Part shown: positions 49,301 through 60,551 of the stretch, in pieces
Numbering within the stretch: the stretch's first letter is position 1
Layout: each line of letters begins with the position of its first letter
DNA from: Bursaphelenchus xylophilus
Lineage: Eukaryota; Nematoda; Chromadorea; Rhabditida; Aphelenchoididae
Assembly (NCBI GenBank): GCA_904066235.2
Contig: CAJFCV020000001.1
Span: 5,332,001-5,396,000 of the forward strand
Length of the DNA: 64,000 bases
Direction of reading: 5' to 3'
Notes under the pieces: model-generated
Databases searched by the model: none
Seen by the model: the letters and a program-made list of their open reading frames with translations, nothing else
What the model was told of the DNA's origin: nothing
Position numbers and translations under genes: made by a program

Positions 49301-52300
49301 TTTGGAGCCAAACCGCGCCGGTACCAGGCCAAACACTCTGATATTACACTAGGCACCGATAAAAAATAAAGTGAATTAGAGATGTCGGAGTGAACTGATG
49401 GGACTTATACTATTCGAAACGCTACAGAATGAAATTTCAACACCGCAAGTTTCGCCTTTTTTGGAGCCAAATTGCGCCGGTACCGGGCCAAACACTCTGA
49501 TATTACACTAGGCACCGATAAAAAATAAAGTGAATTAGAGATGTCGGAGTGAACTGACGGGACTTATACCATTCGAAACGTTACGGAATGAAATTTCAAC
49601 ACCGCAAGTTTCGCCTTTTTTGGAGCCAAATTGCGCCGGTACCGGGCCAAACACCCTGATATTACACTAGGCACCGATAAAAAATAAAGTGAATTAGAGA
49701 TGTCGGAGTGAACTGACGGGACTTATACCATTCGAAACGTTACGGAATGAAATTTCAACACCGCAAGTTTCGCCTTTTTTGGAGCCAAATTGCGCCGGTA
49801 CCGGGCCAAACACTCTGATATTACACTAGGCACCGATAAAAAATAAAGTGAATTAGAGATGTCGGAGTGAACTGACGGGACTTATACCATTTGAAACGTT
49901 ACAGAATGAAATTTCAACACCGCAAGTTTCGCCTTTTTTGGAGCCAAACCGCGCCGGTACCAGGCCAAACACTCTGATATTACACTAGGCACCGATAAAA
50001 AATAAAGTGAATTAGAGATGTCGGAGTGAACTGATGGGACTTATACTATTCGAAACGCTACAGAATGAAATTTCAACACCGCAAGTTTCGCCTTTTTTGG
50101 AGCCAAATTGCGCCGGTACCGGGCCAAACACTCTGATATTACACTAGGCACCGATAAAAAATAAAGTGAATTAGAGATGTCGGAGTGAACTGACGGGACT
50201 TATACCATTCGAAACGTTACGGAATGAAATTTCAACACCGCAAGTTTCGCCTTTTTTGGAGCCAAATTGCGCCGGTACCGGGCCAAACACCCTGATATTA
50301 CACTAGGCACCGATAAAAAATAAAGTGAATTAGAGATGTCGGAGTGAACTGACGGGACTTATACCATTCGAAACGTTACGGAATGAAATTTCAACACCGC
50401 AAGTTTCGCCTTTTTTGGAGCCAAACCGCGCCGGTACCAGGCCAAACACTCTGATATTACACTAGGCACCGATAAAAAATAAAGTGAATTAGAGATGTCG
50501 GAGTGAACTGACGGGACTTATACCATTCGAAACGTTACGGAATGAAATTTCAACACCGCAAGTTTCGCCTTTTTTGGAGCCAAATTGCGCCGGTACCGGG
50601 CCAAACACTCTGATATTACACTAGGCACCGATAAAAAATAAAGTGAATTAGAGATGTCGGAGTGAACTGACGGGACTTATACCATTCGAAACGTTACGGA
50701 ATGAAATTTCAACACCGCAAGTTTCGCCTTTTTTGGAGCCAAATTGCGCCGGTACCGGGCCAAACACCCTGATATTACACTAGGCACCGATAAAAAATAA
50801 AGTTAATTAGAGATGTCGGAGTGAACTGACGGGACTTATACCATTCGAAACGTTACGGAATGAAATTTCAACACCGCAAGTTTCGCCTTTTTTGGAGCCA
50901 AATTGCGCCGGTACCGGGCCAAACACTCTGATATTAAACTAGGCACCGATAAAAAATAAAGTTAATTAGAGATGTCGGAGTGAACTGATGGGACTTATAC
51001 TATTCGAAACGCTACAGAATGAAATTTCAACACCGCAAGTTTCGCCTTTTTTGGAGCCAAACCGCGCCGGTACCAGGCCAAACACTCTGATATTACACTA
51101 GGCACCGATAAAAAATAAAGTGAATTAGAGATGTCGGAGTGAACTGATGGGACTTATACTATTCGAAACGCTACAGAATGAAATTTCAACACCGCAAGTT
51201 TCGCCTTTTTTGGAGCCAAATTGCGCCGGTACCGGGCCAAACACTCTGATATTACACTAGGCACCGATAAAAAATAAAGTTAATTAGAGATGTCGGAGTG
51301 AACTGATGGGACTTATACTATTCGAAACGCTACAGAATGAAATTTCAACACCGCAAGTTTCGCCTTTTTTGGAGCCAAACCGCGCCAGTACCAGGCCAAA
51401 CACTCTGATATTACACTAGGCACCGATAAAAAATAAAGTGAATTAGAGATGTCGGAGTGAACTGACGGGACTTATACCATTTGAAACGTTACAGAATGAA
51501 ATTTCAACACCGCAAGTTTCGCCTTTTTTGGAGCCAAACCGCGCCAGTACCAGGCCAAACACTCTGATATTACACTAGGCACCGATAAAAAATAAAGTGA
51601 ATTAGAGATGTCGGAGTGAACTGATGGGACTTATACCATTCGAAACGTTACAGAATGAAATTTCAACACCGCAAGTTTCGCCTTTTTTGGAGCCAAACCG
51701 CGCCGGTACCAGGCCAAACACTCTGATATTACACTAGGCACCGATAAAAAATAAAGTTAATTAGAGATGTCGGAGTGAACTGACGGGACTTATACCATTT
51801 GAAACGTTACAGAATGAAATTTCAACACCGCAAGTTTCGCCTTTTTTGGAGCCAAACCGCACCGGTACCAGGCCAAACACTCTGATATTACACTAGGCAC
51901 CGATAAAAAATAAAGTTAATTAGAGATGTCGGAGTGAACTGACGGGACTTATACCATTTGAAACGTTACAGAATGAAATTTCAACACCGCAAGTTTCGCC
52001 TTTTTTGGAGCCAAACCGCGCCGGTACCAGGCCAAACACTCTGATATTACACTAGGCACCGATAAAAAATAAAGTTAATTAGAGATGTCGGAGTGAACTG
52101 ATGGGACTTATACCATTCGAAACGTTACGGAATGAAATTTCAACACCGCAAGTTTCGCCTTTTTTGGAGCCAAACCGCGCCGGTACCAGGCCAAACACTC
52201 TGATATTACACTAGGCACCGATAAAAAATAAAGTTAATTAGAGATGTCGGAGTGAACTGACGGGACTTATACCATTTGAAACGTTACAGAATGAAATTTC

Positions 52301-53471
52301 AACACCGCAAGTTTCGCCTTTTTTGGAGCCAAACCGCGCCGGTACCAGGCCAAACACTCTGATATTACACTAGGCACCGATAAAAAATAAAGTTAATTAG
52401 AGATGTCGGAGTGAACTGACGGGACTTATACCATTTGAAACGTTACAGAATGAAATTTCAACACCGCAAGTTTCGCCTTTTTTGGAGCCAAACCGCACCG
52501 GTACCAGGCCAAACACTCTGATATTACACTGGGCACCGATAAAAAATAAAGTTAATTAGAGATGTCGGAGTGAACTGATGGGACTTATACCATTCGAAAC
52601 GTTACAGAATGAAATTTCAACACCGCAAGTTTCGCCTTTTTTGGAGCCAAATTGCGCCGGTACCGGGCGAAACACTCTGATATTACACTAGGCACCGATA
52701 AAAAATAAAGTGAATTAGAGATGTCTGAGTGAACTGACGGGACTTATACCATTCGAAACGTTACAGAATGAAATTTCAACACCGCAAGTTTCGCCTTTTT
52801 TGGAGCCAAATTGCGCCGGTACCGGGCGAAACACTCTGATATTAAACTAGGCACCGATAAAAAATAAAGTTAATTAGAGATGTCGGAGTGAACTGACGGG
52901 ACTTATACCATTCGAAACGTTACAGAATGAAATTTCAACACCGCAAGTTTCGCCTTTTTTGGAGCCAAATTGCGCCGGTACCGGGCGAAACACTCTGTAC
53001 ACTAGGCACCGATAAAAAATAAAGTTAATTAGAGATGTCGGAGTGAACTGACGGGACTTATACCATTCGAAACGTTACAGAATGAAATTTCAACACCGCA
53101 AGTTTCGCCTTTTTTGGAGCCAAATTGCGCCGGTACCGGGCGAAACACTCTGATATTACACTGGGCACCGATAAAAAACAAAGTTAATTAGAGATGTCGG
53201 AGTGAACTGATGGGACTTATACCATTCGAAACGTTACAGAATGAAATTTCAACACCGCAAGTTTCGCCTTTTTTGGAGCCAAACCGCGCCGGTACCAGGC
53301 GAAACACTCTGATATTACACTGGGCACCGATAAAAAATAAAGTGAATTAGAGATGTCGGAGTGAACTGATGGGACTTATACCATTCGAAACGTTACAGAA
53401 TGAAATTTCAACACCGCAAGTTTCGCCTTTTTTGGAGCCAAATTGCGCCGGTACCGGGCCAAACACTCTGA
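31332..53471. repeat. 159-bp satellite array, about 139 units
   Basis: The unit can be read from AGAGATGTCGGAGTGAAC through CATTCGAAACGTTAC, AAGTTTCGCCTTTTTTGGAG, GCGCCGGTACC and CACTCTGATATTACAC to AATAAAAAATAAAGT. Landmarks at 31411 and 53349 lie 138 periods of 159 bp apart minus 4 bases; the one length change I found is a 4-bp deletion near 52997. The first unit (31332-31400) has a large internal deletion and the last ends abruptly at 53471. Variant classes are blocked along the array: CACTGCAAG (31.4-33.7 kb), TTACAAAATG with ACCCCAAAC (34.3-41.3 kb), CCAAACCGCGCC with TTAATTAG (41.6-43.3 kb) and TTACGGAATG (43.4-51 kb). In some classes GTTTCGCC and GGCGAAAC form an inverted pair within the unit. 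It is non-coding. Confidence 0.97.
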
Positions 53472-56400
53472 CGATTTTATGATCCAAATTATAATATATT
53501 ATCTATGATGAGTCTGATCTATTGCTGGCTTGTAATGTTTTTTGCTAATTTCATAGGAATAGAAGAGGATTTTACTCAGCATATTCAGACATAGTTGATT
53601 AAAAATCAAAGTTAACCAAATTGTGTTTTAGAGGTGGAGAATAATGAAGAGTGCGAACGTCATGAACTAAATTCAGTGTTCTCTTGAGGACCCTTGCGAT
53701 CTAGGTATTTTATTACCCATGAAATCTTCTGATTAATTTTGGCAAAACGTTGATATTTTTGGCCATGCTTAACTTGTGCATCCCTAAACAGTTTCCAGTG
53801 ATTCCAAGCTCTTCAAATTCCACCGCAAAATTCCCCTTGTCATTTCGATTATTGTCAATTCCAAAAATAATCATAAACTTTCATTACAACTTTACTTATT
53901 GGTGTTTTAAATCACTTTCTTCCACATTTTTCTCGAATATTTTTGATATTCTTTGATTGGATCAACCCCAGGTGTCGGGGTTCCCTTTATTCTTGCTGTT
54001 TTGTGATATTTTGTCATCTTTTTTATGCTTTGACCTTTTTGGTCGGTCTAGAGGCCAGTTAATCGGTTATTTTCGGGGTTTCCCTTGCGAAATAAATACC
54101 ATGCGTTGTGCTGTGAAAGATCAAGGAATAATAACTTTTGTCAGGTAAATCAATTTCTTGAGAAAAGTGAAGGAATTGGACCAAAAGTTCAGAAGCAAAA
54201 CAATATTACATTTGTTCTTTTTCATAGTCCAACCCTTGATGATACTGCGACAAAAATTATTTTGCCTTAAAAACAGACTACTTTAACTCGTAACGCTTCA
54301 AAGGATCCATCTAAAATAACATAAATTTGGTGCCCTTTTGTTTATTTTTCAAAATTTGTGCACTCTTTTCAGACGGTGAAGAGTCTAGGCCAATCGAATT
54401 ATGGCCAAATTTACCGTCTGGCCTTAATTTCCCCGATCTGGCTCTATTTTTTATATTATACTTGATATTTTGTTTTGCAAATAAAATTAAAATGAGCCTT
54501 TAGGCTATTTTTCTTTGCAAAAAAGTGGAATGTAACTGGCTATTTGCCCAAATTTCCATAAAAGGCCACATTATTCTTGCAGCGACACATCCATAAAAAG
54601 TGTTTCTTTCCCGGAAATCCCTGTTTCCAAATGTCATGAGATCCTAAATGATCTCCGTAAATGTCTGTTTTTGGATTCCAACGTTCTTTTGACTCATCGA
54701 AACATCAATTTATGATGATTTTGAACTGTTTTTGGTGATTTAGCGATGTTCTGAAGATGGTTTTATTTCAAATTGTAATTAAATTTGGATAGTAATCATC
54801 TCAACAAGTCATTCAAATCTCTAAATAAGATTTTTTGTATTTTCTGATATGAATTTTATGGAATGGGCGAGGTTTTGACCAAATTTGATAGGAATCAAGG
54901 AAAATTCCGGGGAAACATCCGGTTTCACGGTCATAAGGACTCGTTATCGATGTTTGGAGGGCTCTAAATATGATCGGCGGAACGATCAAATCTTATAGGC
55001 TTAGAAGAACTTTTTAGCCTTGATTCCTGGGTAGTATAATTTTGGAGTCACTGTTCGGCCTACTTTTATTTTACTCTCGTCTATCCTTTTCCTTGAATAT
55101 GACAGAGAAACAAAACACTGCTTTGTGATGACTTTTGAGTTCTAAAAATCGTTTTGCGACACGACTTTTCAGCTGTAAAATCATCAAAAAATCTCTAATT
55201 TTTAGCAAGAAATTAAAAAATTTCGGTGCGTTCTGCAAGACAATGGCTAAAATTTTCAGAAATGTTTTTTGAAACAGTCGAGGGCCAATTCTCATCAAAA
55301 TCCTTCAGTAATTCAAATATTAATACATTTTTTTCAAAATGCTCAATGTTTTGATTCAGATGAACAACTTTACTGAGAGTTCTTTGACTTGTTTTCCCTT
55401 TTACTCTACTTTTTATTTAACTTTATATGTCTAAGGTACCAAACAGAGCGGTAAACTAATAAATTGTGGCAATAATTGCTCCGGAATGGGTTCGTATCCA
55501 TCAGAGATCACTTAGATTTGATTGGCATCAATGATTTATGGGATCAATTGATTTGTTTGTGCTCATTGCCTCAGGGAATTCGTCTCTGGATTTCGCGAAA
55601 AGTGTCGAAAACAAAGGAAAAAGGATTTTTGAGGAGGAGGGAGTGAGTAATTGGGCTGAAAGGTCGAGAATTGAATTCGAAATGGATAGCGGAAATGGGA
55701 AATCACAAGAATTACAAGGTATTTCCGACGCAGAGTAATTGTGGGACGTTTGTTTTGGCGTCAATAGAATTTTTTGGGGAAAAAACTTTGTACTTTTTGA
55801 ATGAGATTTTTTGATTTGTAATTTTTAAATTTTCTGGGGGATTTATTCATTTTTGACAATTTGTAAATAAAAGTTCAAGCTTTTAAAAATTTTATTTTTT
55901 TATTTAATTTTTTGAACATTTTTTGGAATCAGTGAGCACTACAACATTTCCAAGCCCTTTTATTTCCTGCAGAACCTTCTCCAAAATTCTTTTTTAATCC
56001 ATGATGTGTTTACAATGTAAAAACTTATTGAATATTTATTTGTTTAGCACTTTTACCCACCAAATATTAACTTTTGTTGTCCACTATTCATCTGTTTTCG
56101 ACTTGTTTTGTTAGAGATTTTGGAAATCAGCTGGTATAGTTTTTTTTCGATTTGTAAAAAAATTTGTTTGACAATCCAAATAAGAGGACTTTTTTGTTGC
56201 TTTTTTAATACAAAAATAAAATTAAATTGTTGTTATAAGTTCCTCGAAAAAAACACGTATTTTACAATCAGAAATGTCTTCAAAATCGAGAAAACATATT
56301 TTCTGAAGAGAAGAGGAGGTTTGCAGGGTTAGTATTGCCTAAATAATTTACTATTCTTTTCGGTTATAGCTCAGTAAAAGGGTATTTCCGGTCAAGTCTT

Positions 56401-57727
56401 TGTGGACTTTTGGACTTTTCTTTGTCTGCTTTTATTTTCTTTTCAAAACTTTTTCTACAAAAATATGCACTTACAATCAGAAGATTCTCCTGTTAAAAAT
56501 TTTTGCTCAAAGATCTTGATTTTCTCCTTTTCTCTATTTTTTATTCAAAATTGATAGGAAAGTTGCAAAGTTTAAACAAGTCTCGGTCTATAAATCCTTT
56601 AGTAAATTTTCTTGGCGCACACAGTTTACCAGCATGTCCAATTTTCATTTTCCTGAGGCTTAAACGCCGCTTTCACTCGGGATCTCATGAGTTTAGAGGC
56701 GAAAGCATGAAACGCAACTGGTCGATTTGCACTTTCATATCACTGGCAAAGTCATCTGATAAAATCTTGACTTTTTTTTAGAACTGATAGCAAATCAGAT
56801 GGAACGAATTATAGATTCCTCATTTTTCACATTTTTCAACTGCAAATTTTGTCACTTTTTTATATAATCTATGCCTAATGACATGTAAAAATTTTTACTT
56901 GCGATCTCCCAGAATTTGGGACGTCATCGCGCCTGATACGAGAAACTAGAACAGGGTCATAACTAGTAATTTAGCGGAGAATACGGCTTATTTAGAAATA
57001 GGGTACTCAGTAAATGCATTAAGAAGTGCAATCGTAAAGGGCAGCCGCACTTTCCAAAGAACGGAATTGTTTTCTCAGAAGTGGATTATATATAATACTA
57101 CATATTAAAGAAATTAGAATATTCGCCCGGAGGGCACGTTTTTTGTTTTAATTTTAATTTTTTTCAAGTGTTAGGGACGACGGTCTGAACAGTACCAGCA
57201 TTAATGAGTGCAGTTTTTTAGGCCCTGGGAATGAGATTTTAATTCGAGAATCAGCAAGACTTATGAAACAATGTAATACGTATATGTATAATATAATATT
57301 TACAAGGTTTTGCAAAGAATTGCAAATATTTTTTGCAAATAATTGTAACAAACATTTCTGCTTCCAAAAATACCTTCCATATTTATTTACTTTCTACAAA
57401 AAATTTCGTCCCTCCATTGTCCATTACCTTCATTTCCATCCCTTTCCTTTTCCCTAAAATAATGTAAATATTACTTCGAAATCACCGGTTTCAGTCTGTT
57501 TTTGGTAGTCAGATGTTTGGCATACTGATAAGGCCGCATAGTAAACCACAAAGTCTTGTTGATTATATCCCCATTTCAAAATACATAATTTACAGTCAAA
57601 TAGCGATCAGCTGAACTGATAAGGATGTTTATTTAGGCTTATCAAGGGCAATATTCCTGCAGAAAACGGAGGGAGGGGAGGGTTTCGGTTAGAGATCTCA
57701 GCTTCGAAATGGTACGGTGTGGTTTTA
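53472..57727. other. AT-rich intergenic DNA right of the satellite
   Basis: More than 4 kb with only short open frames (for example 53750-53956 and 55538-55738) and no splice-supported gene. Copies of the TTATATTAYMCWTGAY motif lie at 53494-53510 and 54451-54467. Nothing else was recognised. Confidence 0.5.
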
Positions 57728-58320
57728 CAAGGAAAGTACTTTTATGGGGGCTCCTACTTTTTGACGGGACATATCTCAAAAAATCAGAAAAAATGTGCTG
57801 ATCAAGGATATATAAATCTTAGCTGCCCATTTTAGGTTTTTAGGGGTGAAAACTCAATCGGAAGTTGACTTAAAGTCCTATATCAACCCCTTTTCGCTTA
57901 ATTTTTCACAGGTTTACAATTTTTATTTTGGCTTAAAGTGGTGTTTATTGGGTTTCTAAGACGTAATAAGTCAGCCTTGGCCCAAAAATTTATTTTTCCG
58001 ACCTTCAACCTCAAAAAAAGTTGATTCAGCCCAAAAGGGAAATCGAACCCGTGCGGCTTGCTCCCTCTTGATTCCCAGACTACGGCACTAACCACTCGGC
58101 CACACCGCTCTCTTCCGAAGGAAGAGACCGACTGCGCTTTTTATCGTTTCGAATGCCTGCGCCTTTTGTAGGGAAATTGAGCCAGTCTTTGGGCATTTTC
58201 ACCCCTAAAAGCCCAAAATGGGCAGCTAAGATTTATATATCCTTGATCAGCACATTTTTTCTGATTTTTTGAGGTATGTCCCGTCAAAAAGTAGGAGCCC
58301 CCATAAAAGTACTTTCCTTG
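57728..58320. mobile_element. 593-bp inverted-repeat element with TTA flanks
   Basis: Arms 57728-57852 and 58197-58320 are inverted copies, beginning CAAGGAAAGTACTTTTATGG and ending with its complement. TTA lies directly outside both ends (57725-57727 and 58321-58323), a 3-bp duplication as made by PIF/Harbinger-type transposases, though the superfamily is inference. The centre carries a tRNA-like sequence. There is no coding capacity for a transposase. Confidence 0.75.
58031..58109 (-). other. tRNA-derived sequence (degenerate, class II-like)
   Basis: On the minus strand GCGGTGTGGCCGAGTGG matches an A-box-containing tRNA 5' part, and GGGTTCGATTTCCC (58038-58051) matches a B box/T arm. The distance between them suits a long-variable-arm (Ser/Leu-type) tRNA. 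The 3' end (TTTTGGGCTG) cannot pair with the 5' GCGGTGT and the anticodon stem is poor, so it is not a functional tRNA gene but a tRNA-derived piece, SINE-head-like, inside the inverted-repeat element. Confidence 0.6.
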
Positions 58321-58323
58321 TTA

Positions 58324-59176
58324 GCAGAGAGAAAGGCAAAAGAAGGGGGTGTTTTTTTTTCATAGGTACAATATGTACAGAATGGAAAAATCTTATGTGT
58401 TTGAGCTTGCAGATGAAAATGAAATCTCTTTAAAAACACGCATAAACTTTTAATATACCATTAGCTCAAAAAATTCTTCTTTTTGGGGGTTTTTGAAAAT
58501 TCAAATTTCAAATTTCCCGCCTTTAGTGACATTGTGTTCTCTCTAATGCTATGGCTGTGAATAGCTAAAAAAAAGTACGCCCCATAAAATACTATTCCCA
58601 GTGCAAAACAAACGACATGTGCATCGAAAATGTGTGTTTGACACATCCGATTATATTATTTTATCCATTCAGTTTCTTTGCTATTTTCCATTTTAAGATA
58701 CAGAAACCTTGCATAAAACAGTACAATTAAACATCCGTCAACTTAAAACATTTTCCAGTTTACTTCACCTGTCATTTTTTTATTTTTCCACCTGAATTCT
58801 TTGCGAATTTACCAAAGATTACATTTTAAAACGACCAACTTTACTTTTCCACTTGATGGATTCCTCATCGAATCGATCATTCCTGTACATACATGATAAG
58901 ATCTCCAATTCCGTGATAAATCATCTTTACTTTTATCGAGAAGGAAAATTGATTTTGCATTCAAGTTGGGAAGTGGGCGGAGCTAGACGGTTTTACAAAA
59001 ATAAAACATTTCGAGAATATTGGAGCAGTATTTCAAAGGGATTATAAATTGAGCAGTTAGGAATTATTTTGACCGATTTCGTTCTTTATTATCCGCGAAT
59101 TTTGCTGTTACAATTTTATGATCACTTATTAGTAATCACTTTTTTTCAGAAATTTGAAAAGGAACTGTTTGTAAAA
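58324..59176. other. Intergenic region upstream of the four-pass membrane protein
   Basis: AT-rich. A reverse-orientation copy of the E2F-like dyad motif (AATTTCCCGCC) lies at 58510-58539. An acceptor-like TTTTTTTCAG ends at 59149, 28 bases before the ATG at 59177, a candidate trans-splice site. No gene is supported at 58853-59047 although a 64-codon frame exists. Confidence 0.45.
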
Positions 59177-60003
59177 ATGTCATTCTTCTTTCCAAAAGCT
59201 CCCACTGAAATCGTGGATCCAAAAGAGGCCGCTAACACGGATCGGGTAAGGAGCTACAGTTAGTTTAGTACATTGTACTTGATATCTCGACAAAAAAATA
59301 TTGGTTTTGACTCGAAAATCTTCGCCAGAGATAAATTATGATGGCCTAACATACAATTAAAATCTCAAATTGAATATATTTTTTTTCCCAAATGTTTGTC
59401 ATCTTTTTGCCTACTTCAATACATAAATCTTTCAATTTCAGCGTGAAGTCTTCTTGGCCTGCATTTTTTTCTCCTGCACCCTATTTATGGCGTTTGTATC
59501 GGTGATGATGATCGATGGATTCAACCCCGTTCTGACCGGCTTCACTTTATTCCCAGCCATTTTATTTGCCTCAGCTGCTATTGGAAATAAAATACGAAAT
59601 TCAACGCTTTATATCCCTGCCCTGCTGATGAGTGTAAGTAGACTTTTTTGGAAATTGTCTCGTATTTTGCCTGAACCCAAGTTTTCCTTTCTTGCACTCC
59701 TATTAATTCCCTTTTTAGCTCTTTTTCTTCTCCATTGGCTACTTCTTGATCATCGCTCTAATTGTTGGCGAGATTTGCATCTTATTCCAACCGAAAGAGA
59801 AGAGACAATACGAATTCCTTCAGCACGCCGACACGCCCATGTTGGTGGCATTTATGGTGTTGTTGGACATGTCGGTCATCGTTACAGTACACCTGTTTTT
59901 GTGGGTATTCAGAGTAATGAAACGGGATTATCATCGAGTTCTGGAGTCGGAATCATTGAAGGAGGAGATCAATTCGGTCGAGAAACAATCTCAGCAAGTC
60001 TAG
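59177..60003 (+). CDS. Four-pass membrane protein, nematode-type, function unknown
   Basis: Three exons (59177-59245, 59442-59633, 59719-60003), all phase 0, give 181 residues. Hydrophobic segments lie at about residues 25-47, 51-70, 80-110 and 125-148, with a charged tail (MKRDYHRVLESE...). There is no signal peptide apart from TM1. The arrangement of four helices with short loops recalls small LAPTM/DUF7027-like nematode proteins, but I cannot confirm the family. An acceptor-like site lies 28 bases upstream of the ATG. AATAAA is at 60297-60302, about 295 bases after the stop. It converges on the peroxidasin-like gene. Confidence 0.8.
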
Positions 60004-60551
60004 GGCAGTCTTACCATCATTAAGATCATATTACATTGACCAAGGGTTACTGTAACATACGTGTATGTACAACTTTACTACTTTTTGCTGAATTTACTGT
60101 GTAAATAATGCCTGTACTCCAACTTGTATTCTAAACTATTTATAATGTTTTCTCCGCCCCCATTTTTTAAGATATTCATCCCAATCACCGTATATTACAC
60201 TTGATATTAACGTTCCCCTTTAGGTTTATATTTCCAAATCCTTACTCCTGACCTCACACAATTACATTTTACTTGTCTTTATTGTACATACGATATAATA
60301 AACCTACTGAGAATTTGACTTTTATACAAACATTGGCACAAGCTGTGTTTGGGAAATCTTATAATTCAGAGAACGCATACTAGTCACGCTTAGTAAGATA
60401 CTATTACCATCTAAAACTGAAACCTTATAGTCTTAATTTAGGCCAAACTAAACACGAACGAAAAGGTACGCGTTCTGTGAGCTTTCTAAACATATTCCCA
60501 TCAACTGAGGTCTAATGCAAGATAATTTGAAGATTACTATTCCATCTCTGG
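60004..60551. terminator. Convergent 3' region
   Basis: This 548-bp region receives the 3' ends of the plus-strand membrane-protein gene and the minus-strand peroxidasin-like gene. It has the plus-strand AATAAA at 60297-60302 and a TTTATT (AATAAA on minus) around 60279, so the two UTRs may overlap slightly. Confidence 0.45.

Noticed and set aside
31332..53471. CRISPR array
   Set aside because: Repeats are contiguous 159-bp monomers with no unique spacers, in a eukaryotic genome.
31332..53471. CENP-B box in the satellite
   Set aside because: The sequence TTCGAAACGTTACAG and the reverse TTCGCCTGGTACCGG only partly resemble TTCGNNNNANNCGGG; the required A and CGGG are not met.
58031..58109. 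Functional tRNA gene
   Set aside because: The acceptor stem cannot pair and the anticodon arm is poor.
58853..59047. Upstream exon of the four-pass membrane protein
   Set aside because: The frame stops before the next exon and an acceptor-like site lies close to the later ATG; no join was found.
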